This document shows positions 1 through 10,400 of a DNA stretch of 30,212 nucleotides, piece after piece. Within the stretch, counting starts at the first letter, position 1. Every line of letters begins with the position of its first letter. Under the pieces are notes generated by a model. That model did no database searches, was not told the DNA's origin, and saw nothing but the letters and a program-made list of their open reading frames with translations. The stretch comes from Parachlorella kessleri (lineage: Eukaryota > Chlorophyta > Trebouxiophyceae > Chlorellales > Chlorellaceae), in contig BBXU01002440.1 in assembly GCA_001598975.1 (NCBI GenBank), positions 1-30,212 of the forward strand, read 5' to 3'. The position numbers and the translations under genes were made by a program.

Positions 1-85
1 GGGTGACGGCAAACTGTGGTGACAGGGGCAATGCACTTATGCTCTGGGGCTTGCCTGAGTTCTTTGAGAGTGTCTTGAGCACACT
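1..85. repeat. Dispersed diverged repeat, copy A (partial at window edge)
   Basis: It contains a GGTGACAGGGG motif, an ATGC..TATGCTCTGGGGCTTGCCTGAG block and a following TTCT/TTGAG stretch. The same block order occurs near 23520, 23950 and 29980. The left border is cut by the window edge. Confidence 0.45.
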
Positions 86-896
86 ATGTCTTTAGTGGAG
101 ATGTGCCCCGGTCGAGCAACCAGCCGCTGAGCGTCACTCCTCTGTCCTGCTACTCTTATCCTGGTTTGAATAGGGATGGCAGGTAATGCATACAGAGTGA
201 TAGGGTATAGCTGACGTAGGGCTGGGCTGGATACAATTGTGCTCCTGGGTCTTGCCTCCGTAGGTCTCTTTCCTTGAGGTAATAATAGAATATCTTAGTA
301 CCCAGATGTGCCAAGTGGAGTACAACATCCTGGATGCACAAGGTCCCAAGACCTAGCCTAGTCACATAGCTGTCAATTGCATACGATGCAACTTGTCTTC
401 TCTCAATAGCCCATGTGCCACACAGCACAGATCCGGCCCCAGAGCCTCATGGGCCAAGGCCCTTCTTCTTCCAACAATGCAGCAAGTCCTCCAATGAAAG
501 TCCTGGTTCACAGCCATTCCCAGAAAACCCGGCCATGCTCAGCTGCCATATCCATTTTCGCTTCAAGCTGCACAGTGCCAGGCATCCCGGCGCCCACATG
601 TGCACATGGACTCTGACTCCTGGCAGCTCCTATAAGCAGCCACATTACCAGCATAACTGATTGCTGCTGATGTCAAACACTGCCTGGCCATTTCAATTTG
701 ACCTTGACCGTCCCTACTGGGCATCCCACCTGGAACATGAAAATTCCCAGCTGCTTGGTTATGTCGTTTCACTCTACTCCCAGTCCACCGCCAATGCCGC
801 CTGGTCCCCCTGCTTCCGCACAGGTGGCCTGCTCGACCTGACCCCTGGCAGCCACCCCGCCCCGCCTTGCTGTCACCTTAACACATCCCGCTCTCA
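1..896. other. Intergenic / 3' flank of DVR, no gene seen
   Basis: No reading frame here has family motifs or splice-consistent coding structure. The stretch lies downstream of the DVR stop codon, since DVR is on the minus strand. It holds one diverged copy of a dispersed repeat at its left edge and runs into an 84-bp tandem array at 897. A DVR 3' UTR must lie here, but I found no TGTAA polyadenylation motif on the minus strand. Confidence 0.5.
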
Positions 897-1115
897 TCAC
901 TCCCTGTTGATGTTGAAGGGCAAGCTGGTCCCCCAGCTCCTGGCCCTCGACTATTATTCAACTTCAAAATTTTCTCCATGTCACTCTCTGTTGATGTTGA
1001 AGATGGCATGGTCCCCCAGCTCCTGGCCCTCATCTATTGTTCTACACTTTTCTTCCTTTGTAAGTCACTCCCTGTTGATGTTGAAGACGGCCTGGTCCCC
1101 CAGCTCCTGGCCCTT
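897..1115 (-). repeat. 84-bp tandem array carrying three copies of the DVR 3' coding end
   Basis: Blocks of 51-52 bp start at 897, 981 and 1065, an exact 84-bp period, with 32-33 bp of looser AT-rich sequence between them. The block at 1065-1115 is the real 3' end of DVR (codons for [16 protein letters not shown] and stop). On the minus strand the block at 981-1031 still reads EGQELGDHAIFNINRE plus stop, with only conservative changes. The block at 897-948 has one extra base, so its frame is broken. The array therefore sits in the 3' UTR/flank and arose by duplication of the terminal exon edge. Confidence 0.9.
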
Positions 1116-4100
1116 CAGCCCCTCCGTCACCGCCCGCCGGAAGAACGCCTCCAGGGTGTCTGTACCGTACGAGGGGGTGGCGTCCGCGTCGTACCGCTGG
1201 GTGGCGGGGTCCCACACAAGCATCGACTCCACGGCGTAGTATTTGCCGATCTTGGCAAACTCCGCGCTGTCCTGCAACAATAAAGGAAGCACAGAGGTTG
1301 CGCCTTAAGACAAAGCAGGGGGGTCCGACCAATGAGAGTTCACAACGCCTCAACTGCTCCACAAGGTACTCACTAATGCTGCTCCAGCTCCCATCCTCCC
1401 CACAGAGTAGGGCCATTAGCGGGCCCAATACTTAAGAACAACTCATTTCTTCCTCGTGAGCTTGCAACCCTCCCGACGTACCCATGGCAGCCTGCCCTCT
1501 TCTCTTCCCTATGGCTGCCACTGTAACGCAAGGCAGCTCGCTGACCCCATCCCACTCACTCACCGCCAACCCAGGGAACAGCTTTGCCAGGAAGTCAAAG
1601 ATGCCGATGATGCCGTCCATGAGCGCCACCGGCACCGCAAAGTACTTGGGCTCCCTGCCCACGATATCAAACAGCAGGTTGGCCTGGTCGCGGGCGGACA
1701 GCGCCTTGCCGGGGCCCCCAATGGGGAGCACCTGGTTGACCTTGTCCTCCTGCAGCCAGGATCCACAGCAGCAACCTCTGAGCCATGGTGGCATCAAGCA
1801 CCTGAACTCTCCAAGCGTCTCAACGAATCCTCCAGGGCTCAGACTGGGATATCCAAACATGCCAGGTGGCCACAGAAAGGGCATCTGGGAACGAGGGACA
1901 TAGGGAGGCATCCCACATGTGACCTAACTGCACGGCTGTGCTGCCTGGCATCGAAAGCCCATGACACTCCCATTCGTTCTCAACCACACAGGGAATACAC
2001 GAGGGGCACAGCAAGCACCAGGCAAGCTTCGACAACTGTCACAGCAGTGTCCGGCGACTGGTCCCAAGGGCTCCTCCTGGTGCCGGCGTTGGTCTCACTG
2101 AGGGCCATGCAGGCTCGGCAAAAAGATATACCCGAACCCTATCCTTAACCACAGAACACCCTCGCTTGCCTTGTCAACACAGTCCGCGATGAAGGAGGCC
2201 AGGTCGGCTTCACTGATGGGCTTGCAAGACGCCAGCTGGCCGTCGCCAAACATGACATAAGGCTTGCCTGTCTTTACTAGGTCCACCTGCACACAGTGAA
2301 GGCGGTCGATCGCATACTATCGCTTGCAGGAGGGTGCGGGGTCGGCTCACTCAAGAGGAGGGTGGGGGGGCAGCTTGCAGCCGGCCACGTCATGTCGCTA
2401 GCATTAAACCCGGCCCGCATCACAAGGTTCACCTAAATGGGGACGGAGCTGAATACCACTAGTGACTACAGCGCTTGCAGGATGCCAGATTTCTCCCAAC
2501 GCAGGGCCTGCTGTGCCTTGCTAGCGCCGCCACGGCATGCCTAGCACACGTGCCACCTAGAAGAGCAGTCGGGTTGGGAAGCCTCACCTGCCCAGCCAGC
2601 GACTTGAAGAAGGCAGTGGGCCGCACAATAGAGTAGGTGATGTCGCCGGCAGCCTGCAGCTTCTCCTCAAACGCCAGCTTGGCCCGCTGGAACTCCAGCA
2701 GCGGCCGCTGCAGCAACAGCAACAACAACATATGTGGCGCAAACCTATCGAGGTTGAAACCAGCACAGAAGCTCAACTGCATGTCTTGCCGAGAATTTGT
2801 CGTCTCTGGCGGCCTGCAACCTGTCGAAAACCCAGCCTGGCGCGCTGGGCCTCAGCGGCAGGGGCGCCTGCAGAGGCAGCAGCAACCTTGAGAGCGCCCC
2901 TGGAAGGGCCCTTTAGAAGTCATGACATTGCAGCTCCCACAGGCCAGCTTGTTACAGCCAACCTCCCCTACGGGCCGCCTGTTAAGGCAGCACCAAGCAA
3001 TGGCGGGCACGCCTCATGCCTAGGTCTACGCAAGGAGTAGTGGCCCGCCATCGCCAGGAGCGCTAAAAACGGCGACCAGGAAACAAACACTGGCACCGTA
3101 GGGGGGCGTGCTGGACGTGGAAAGTTTGGAGAAGCCTACTGCAGAGGCCAGACAGCAGGGGTTCATGCACCCACCTGCACACAGATGGCCGACAGCAGCA
3201 CAAAGTGTGACGCGCCCGCTGCTCGTGCTGCCTCTAGGGAGTTGAGGGTGGCCTGGTAGTCGACCTGCCACGAGTCCTTGATGCCGCCTACAGAAATGGT
3301 ACCGAAGTGTGCCTATCTTGGCCCAGACTACCCACTGTGCCTATCTTGGCCCAGACTACCCACTGTGCCTATCTTGGCCCAGACTACCCACTGTGCCTAT
3401 CTTGGCCGCACAATGCACTGTGCCTTGAGGCTGCCTAGGCGGACCGCTACACCGAGAGAACGCTAACCTGAGAAAGCGAGGGTGGGTGTATAGGATACAG
3501 TGCCAGAAGGCAAGTACAGGACATAACACTGTGCGCATGTGGCATCCGAGATCTTACAACCCACATGTGCTGCGGCTTCCCTCAGGCACGCCTAGGCCCA
3601 TGCCTCAAATGAGTGATCCCAAACACCTCACCCTCCCACAAGGCAAGGGCAGCCTGCCTCACCTGTCCTACTGGCAAGACATGACACCACCACATCCACT
3701 GGGTCAGAGAAAGCCACGCTGCGCAGAGACTCCACGTCTGTCACGTCCCCAAAGCGCACGTCTGCCCCTGCCAGCTCCTGCATGGGCAGGGTGAGAAGCA
3801 GGTTGTTGGCCGACCGGGAGTGGTTGTAGCTCCGCTTGTTTTGCCGCATTCAAGCAAGGCATCAGCATGCACCAGAGGAACTGCGCTCAGCTATGCAACA
3901 TGGGCTTCCACCTTGGCCAACTTTAGGGCAGACTCTAGGGAACTGGGTGGCCGGCTCTATCTTTGCACAAGCCACCTTATTGTGCAAGCACTCCTTCAGG
4001 CAGTGTCAATGCTTGCGGGGCAGCAGGCAAATCAACATCCCCAGGGAGGAGCACCCCACACCCAAATGCTCTGGTCCTACTGTGCTTCAAGCCTGCGTGG

Positions 4101-4958
4101 ATGCTTATAGTTTTTATTCCGGCACACCCTCCGCCAGTACTGTTCCTGCGCAAGCGTGGCCTCTAATGCATGTGCATGCCTTTAAGGCACAGTGGAATAG
4201 GGAAACCTGTCCAGGCCCTGAGAAGACAGCAGGCCTGCACAACACATGGTGTACTAGAGTGGCAACATCTGATTGTCTGCCCTTACCCAACTTACAGTCC
4301 CCACGGCACCCGACTCATCTCAAAGCCACCAAACTTGACGGCACCCCAGCGCTCTACCCAACGGTCGTCACCAGTAGAGCAAACACCAGAAAGAACAAGT
4401 CACACACCTTGCGTGTGTCATCCATGCTGGCCTTGCCGCCGATGCCCGACTTCTCTCGCGCTAGGGCCACCACCTTGTAGCCGCGCTGCACCAGCTCCTT
4501 CACCACATACTTGCCAATGTAGCCTGTAGCACCCACCACCAATACCCGCACATCCTTGCGGTCGCGCTGCCTGTAGTCTCCTTTGCCCTGTTGCTGTGGC
4601 GGAGCTGCCGCTGCCTCCGCTGCCGCTGTTGCAGCCGCAACACACACGCTGTGGCTTGCTGCGCGCTGCCGATGGCCCTGGAAGGCTGACACCTGCTCGC
4701 AAGGACGTGGGATGCTCAATGTGCCATACTTTCCCACAACCTTTCTGACCAGGGCAAACCACAGGGCCCACATGAGAGGTGCATCGCTGAGACCTAGCCG
4801 TCTGCTCTCACCACCTGCTGCTTGCCGCGCACAGTGGGAAAAGGTCCTGAAATGAAAGCCGCCTTTCGAAGCCTGGCAGCGTTGCACAGGTGGACTCTGG
4901 GCGCAACGAAGGTAGCACTTGGGGCAGGTGCCCGCTGCTGAGTTGCTGACCCCAACAT
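1065..4958 (-). CDS. DVR: Divinyl (proto)chlorophyllide a 8-vinyl reductase, chloroplast
   Basis: This enzyme reduces the 8-vinyl group of divinyl (proto)chlorophyllide to ethyl with NADPH in chlorophyll synthesis; it acts in the plastid. Minus-strand exons are 4812-4958, 4408-4692, 3663-3777, 3175-3287, 2588-2707, 2170-2286, 1564-1749 and 1065-1271, giving 1290 nt and 429 aa. Residues 1 to about 90 form a Ser/Ala/Arg-rich transit peptide beginning [11 protein letters not shown]. The Rossmann motif [10 protein letters not shown] follows near residue 101, then REKSGIGGK. Further signature blocks are [99 protein letters not shown] and [14 protein letters not shown]. These are collinear with plant DVR, and the length fits. 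The start is the first in-frame ATG before the transit-like exon. The intron after 2170 appears to use a GC donor. The family call is near certain; the exon 1 border is less so. Confidence 0.93.
1750..2169 (-). other. Probable GC-AG intron (DVR intron 6)
   Basis: On the minus strand the exon ends GTTGACAAG and the next bases are GCAAGC. The next exon begins after CTGGCTGCAG at 1749. Joining at this point gives [17 protein letters not shown] in phase 0, which matches the DVR family without gap. No GT donor nearby keeps the frame and the alignment. The GCAAG hexamer context is the usual form of the minor U2 GC-AG intron class. Confidence 0.7.
3308..3409. repeat. 28-bp minisatellite in DVR intron 3
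   Basis: Copies of TGTGCCTATCTTGGCCCAGA plus eight more bases start at 3308, 3336, 3364 and 3392. The first three are identical and the fourth breaks off after TTGGCC. The array lies wholly inside intron 3 of DVR (3288-3662), close to its 3' splice site at 3287/3288. Confidence 0.95.
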
Positions 4959-7428
4959 GATGCGACGGACCACACTTGGACTGCAGCAAGCAGGGACCAA
5001 AACTAGCTCCCTTGGGGGCGATAAGAATGCGATCCAGTGGTATCAAGGTATCATTACAGTACCGAGTGACGACTACTGTAGCTTTGTAATCGGTGGCAGT
5101 TAATGCCAAGAATAAGGGAGGTATTGGGTTTAATGTAGTTATGGGTTGCCTGCTGGCCAGAGTTTGATGTTCGTCACGGTAGCAGGAGACACGAAGAGAG
5201 CGGTAGTAGAGTTGAAGTGGACTGACAGGGCCCGATGCTGTCTTTGCTGAATGGCGGCAGGTAGTGGGAACTGGGAGAAAGCGTAAACTGTACCGACACG
5301 GCTGGATGCAAGTATGGCTGTTGATGGTGCTTGCTTGCAAAAGAGTGGGTCTAACTCCTGGCTATCACAATGCCAACTTTGCAGGATGAGATGAAAGTCC
5401 CAACATCACCCCCTTTGCCTGAAATCCTTCACTGTGTCTGGTGCAAAAAGGCTTACAGTGGGAAAACTAACTGTACCAAAACAGTTGAAAAACAATACTG
5501 TGGGTCAAACAGGAAGTCCCAAGCCGAGGCATGTAAAAGAGAGTTCTGATCATTTGGGTCAGGGCTGCCTTACCACAAATCCATACCGCAACAGTACCAA
5601 TGACCGAACATCATTCCAAAGCCCCCGGTCAATAGATGCGGCACTGCCCATGTTGCGGGCCTCATGAGACGAAAAAGCAGTAAGCAGGACTAGTTCTACG
5701 TATAGGTTGGAAGTCCACCCCTCCAAAGGCAATCTTCTTCTCAGCTCATGCTGACACCAGCATCCCGTCAAACACAACAGAGCCTTTTCTCAAAGCGGGT
5801 TGCCGACTGCCAGTGCCAGCGCAAACCACAGCTGCAAACATGAACGACATGGGGTACAGACAATGCTGCAGTGCAAAGACAGCGTGTGACCAACAAGGCT
5901 GGGGCCAGCACCCATCCAACACGCCTCTACAGCAATGAAACCGTCCAAGTCCGAAAAAATAAGCAGACTATTAACTATGGGGGGTTTGCAAGGAGCGCCG
6001 TCATCGTAAAGAGAGAAAACAAGCGTCGCTAATTTCGAAAGTTGTGCTAGAGCAGTGCCTGGAAAAGAGAAAGGGAGAGATCATTTGGAGGGGCAGCAGG
6101 GAGGTACAGGAGCGCTGCCCCAGGGGCCTTCAAGGGAGGGAACCCCCTGCTATGCTACATGACGAGCTAGGCGACAACTAATTGCAGGTGAAGGCATGGC
6201 ATGCAGAAAGAGGGCACAATAGCTACAGTTCCCAATGCATCTATGAAACATACATAAACACCTGTCACCAAGAGGGCGACAGCTAATGGCACAGGCGCAA
6301 ACAGGGATGGCATGCTGCAACAGATCGTGTGTCTCCCAACAGCTACACAAGCAGGATGCGGTCCACACCCCACCCTCCTACGGTCGGCCGCAAGCGGCAA
6401 CTACCAGCGCAAACGGGATCACTACCAAGCAACTCCAGCTGGGAACAAGGCAGCCCTTATACATGGGTTGGATTAGGCGCAAGAGCAAAGCAGCACAGGG
6501 CGCCACGCTGCGCATGCGCGCGCCCCCTAGACACTGCAGCGCGTCACCCGCATGGCACAGCACATTCGTCAAGCCCCAGGCTGGCATCGCCCCTGTAACA
6601 TGGCATGCGCCTGTCGCTAACACACACACAACTGCCCCTGGGAGGCCGCACATGCCGGCCCAGGCAAGGCAAGGATCACACAGGGTTCTCTATCAAGGCA
6701 GGGGATCCATCCCCTGCCAAGGCAGGGTGGGAAATAGGTGTCCCCACGAGGCAGGTAGCTACTACAGTCGTCACCAATCAGCCCTACAGCGGGCAAGAAG
6801 AAGCACTCCCCCGCGGCTTCCCCAGGGGATGCCGTAACCGACTGAGCGCAAGAGCGCGCGGGCCCAGCCAAGGAGGCCAGCACCATACGTCAAAGAGATA
6901 GCAATCGAGATAGCACCCACGAATTCCCAAGAAGAGACGACGAGGAATAAGCATTGCACAGCTTTCCCCCACAGGGAGAACGCTGCCTCCAGGCACTAGG
7001 GGCTGAGCCCCGCCAAACACTTTGTCACAACAACACCGCCACCGTCACCACACCTACCCATTCTCATCCTGTAGGACAACGACTTCAGCAACCTTATGGG
7101 CCATGCCTGTCAATATGACGAGGCGCTGAACTTGAACCCTCAAGACTGTTCTGCGGAGCGAGGATAGGACTGCCAGTTGTGCGCCTAGCACACGTCAAAC
7201 GTCAGCCGTTCAGGTGCTAAGGAAGCACCAAACATGCCCTCCTGCTGCAGCCTTCAGCGCGCTGCGAAACGCCCGCTGCACACAACATTGGCATACTTCC
7301 CAGACCCGGCCGCAAGCCACCACCAACCCGGCTTAAAAAGCATTGCTCACATGGGGGCCTCGACTGCGCGACACTCCCATGAACCCAGCCACTACCGCGC
7401 CAGACCCTGAAGCCCCTCCCAAGTGGGC
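4959..7428. other. Intergenic spacer between DVR 5' end and phosphatase 3' end
   Basis: No family motifs or convincing exon-like stretches were seen on either strand. The right part must hold the phosphatase 3' UTR and the left part the DVR promoter and 5' UTR. GTAC tetranucleotides (core of SBP sites) occur at 5059, 5290 and 5473, about 100, 330 and 515 bp upstream of the DVR ATG. A 22-bp inverted repeat lies at 6697-6718. No clear TATA box was recognised. Confidence 0.5.
6697..6718. repeat. Inverted repeat, 10-bp arms with 2-bp loop
   Basis: The sequence GGCAGGGGAT-CC-ATCCCCTGCC is a perfect hairpin with GC-rich arms, about 710 bp downstream of the phosphatase stop codon. It could be a chance palindrome, a 3' UTR hairpin or the trace of a small element. 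Nothing decides between these. Confidence 0.6.
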
Positions 7429-10400
7429 TTACTGGCTACTGCGCATGAGCCTCATTGCCTCGCTCACAGAGCGCATGAGGGAGGCAGGGGGCGGGGCGGC
7501 CGGCGGGAAGACAACGCTGCCGCCGCCAGCGCCAGCTGCCGGCACCACATGCACAGCAGACTTAGCGAAGGGCGGGCACTGCGGGTATGGGGCGCCCAGC
7601 GCAGGTCCCACGGGGCTCAGCGTTGGGTAGGGGCTGCTCAGCGTGCTGTTGCTGTCGCTGGGGGAGTCTGTCAGGCCACCGCTCGCCATGTGGCCAAGCG
7701 TGCGCTCGTCTAGGGAGACAGCCTGGAAGCTACTGCAGCAGGCAGGGCGGCACAAGGGCTATCGTGAGAAAGCCCCAACACACAGCTGACTACTGTGGGT
7801 GGGGCAGTGGGCTTGGATTTGAGGGTGCCGAAACAGACGGCAGCACAGACAACAGGTCACAGCAAGGCGCACGGAGGCACGGGACGCTCTAGAATCTGCA
7901 ATTCTTTTTATCTTTTTATTATTGGTTATCGCCAGAAGCTTCCGCAGGCACATGGGGCGTACCGAATCAGTGCGGCAGCCTCGAGGGGCTTCCCCAACAG
8001 ACCTGAACGCAGAAACCATTAGACATGGCATCTGCAACAAGCACGGCAGCGCACCTTGACAGGGCAGGCGTCTCATGAGGCCCGGCCCACTTGGCGGCAT
8101 GAGCCAGGATAGGCGCCGAGATGGTGCGAGGGAGGCCGCCCCTTAGCTTCCCCTCATACCCAAACGACGCATCTACGGCACTGTCTGCTGCTGTGGGAAG
8201 CGTTATTGATTGATTGATTGATTGATACCCAAAGTTACGCCCCTGCGTGCTGCCCCGGCTGTCCCCGGCTTCCTGCAAGCTCACAGGCAGCATGTAAAGG
8301 AGGAAGCACCAAGCCTGGGCTGCACACCCAAAGCCAACTCGGTGCACCTAATGGCCATCTGCCGCATGCGAGCACTTTGTGGTGGCAGCGCAGTGGAAGG
8401 AGTGGGCTTGGGTGCTGGGCGCCAGCTGACCAGCAGCCACATCTCACGGGAGGAACCATGCACTATGCGACGGGCCCAAGCATCGACAGCCATCCACCCT
8501 GCAACCTGCCTCGCCAACGACCAGCTGGTTTCAGTAATGCTCCGGGGCATGGGCAGCAGCCTCGAAATCTACCCTCACCGTGCTGGGGGTCCTTGGGACC
8601 ATCTCCTCTGTGTTCATGAAAACAGAGTTCTCCGACCTCAAAGACCCAAGGTTGCCGCTCTGGGAGGGGTACGCCTGCATCGCATCACCGTGCGCTAGGC
8701 ACTCTCAGTCAGATCTGCCGCTGGGATACCTGCTACTGCTGCTGCTGCTGCAGAGTAGCCGTGACCACCACCACAGAGGGCCACTGAAGCCACAAAAAGA
8801 GTACAAGACAGACGGGGCACGAGACACGTGCCACTCCGTGCTCCGAGTGCTGCCAACAGCGAACGCATGGCACGGCCGCTTGGCCGGGGAAACCCAGGCG
8901 AGACACAGCGCACCCAAAACCTCTTGTAAAATGAGCTGGGCAGGGATCATGCATGACGCACACGCTGTCCTCACACCAAGCTTGGGCGGAGGATGAGGTC
9001 CAGGCCCAACTGTTCCATCCCCAACATGGCCCAACTAGGCACTGCGCACCCACGGACGGACGGGCACTGCGAACGGCTGATGTCGCCTGAGGGTCAGACT
9101 CACCTTGCGGATAGGCCTGAAGAAGGAGTCCACGCTGTGGGGTTGGGGCGCGCAGGGGATGGGAGACGAGGGGGCCACGGCCGGTGCCGGTGCCGAGGTG
9201 GCCGACGAGGGGCGCGCAAAGGCGCCGGTGAACTTGCTGCCGCCAGCACCCACACCCAGTAGCCTGAAAGCAGCCAGGCGCAGGGGATCAAAATAAACAC
9301 ATGGTTGGTGTGAGCGGTGGGGGCCCCACAACAGCGATGCCAGGGAAATTGCTGCTGCAGAGCCTGCAAGCCCACACGAGCCTGGAGGCAAGTTATGGCA
9401 AAGGCAAAACACAGAGGTCAAAGGGAAGGGGATGTTAAGAGGCAGAAGCAGAACATCGCCTTAAACGGCTGTTTACTCTCAGCGTCCCTGTCACTCCAAG
9501 GGTGGGTTCGAAAACATGACCTTTGGGTTTGCGCAGAGACCACTCAACCCACCTGGGGCTAGTTCAACAGCGCCCGCCCCCATGCTAGGCTTTGCTGGTG
9601 CACGCAAGTTGCAGGAGCAACCAACCACAGCTGCGGCGCCCACCAGCCCAGCGCTCACAAGTGGCATGCAGGAGGATTTATTTATTTATTTATTAAGAAG
9701 AAACCACCAGATGCAGCCACATCTCGCGTCGACATGCCCGGCCCACCTTGTTTGCCCATGTTCGCTGTCCGAGCAGTCTAGGCTGCTGACAGTCGACGGC
9801 AGCGAGTGCTGAGGCTGTAGCGCTGATGGCACAAACTGCTGCCGCTGCTGCTGCTGCTGCTGGTGGTGGGCCAACGATGCTGCCGCAGCCGCTGCAGCCG
9901 CTGCGGGGAAGGGCGAGGCAGGCAGGTGCACCCCTGCTGAAGGGATGGTTATGCGGCGGCTCCCGCGCTCTGCGAACAAGTGCCCCTGCTGCTGCTGCTG
10001 CTGCGAGGTGGCGCCGGCGCCAGCGCCCAGCCGGCTTCCGAGTGGGCTCGGCAGGCCACTACACCGCCCGCCGCCGCTGCTGCTGTCCTGCCGCCGCTGC
10101 GGGGACTGCTGCTGCTCGCCTGCCGCTGCGGCGGCGGCCAGCCGAAGGCGGCTGACACCCGCTTCATCCAGGCTCATCGCCCGCTCTCTCAACTCCAGGG
10201 GCCCCTCGGCAACCTCCCCCTGGCTGGCAGCACTACACAGCACCGCGCCCTCCGACTGCTGCCGCCGCAGCGGCATCTGTGGAGCGTCCCCAGTGCCGCC
10301 GCTGCTGCTGCCGCCGCCGCTCTGGTACAAGTGCTGGAAGAAGCGGCGCGGCGCATGGTTGGAGGGGTTACGGCCGCCGTCAAGCTGCCAGGAGCGGAAC

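Noticed and set aside
1456..2148. Plus-strand open frame of about 230 codons
   Set aside because: It crosses DVR exon 7 and its flanking introns in antisense. The minus-strand DVR motifs explain the conserved part.
3308..3409. Direct repeats resembling a CRISPR array
   Set aside because: The 28-bp units abut with no spacers, inside an intron of a eukaryotic gene. This is a minisatellite.
4794..5000. DVR start at 5000, upstream of the chosen ATG
   Set aside because: The codon at 5000 is TTG, not ATG. The first ATG in that frame is at 4958, directly before a transit-peptide-like sequence.
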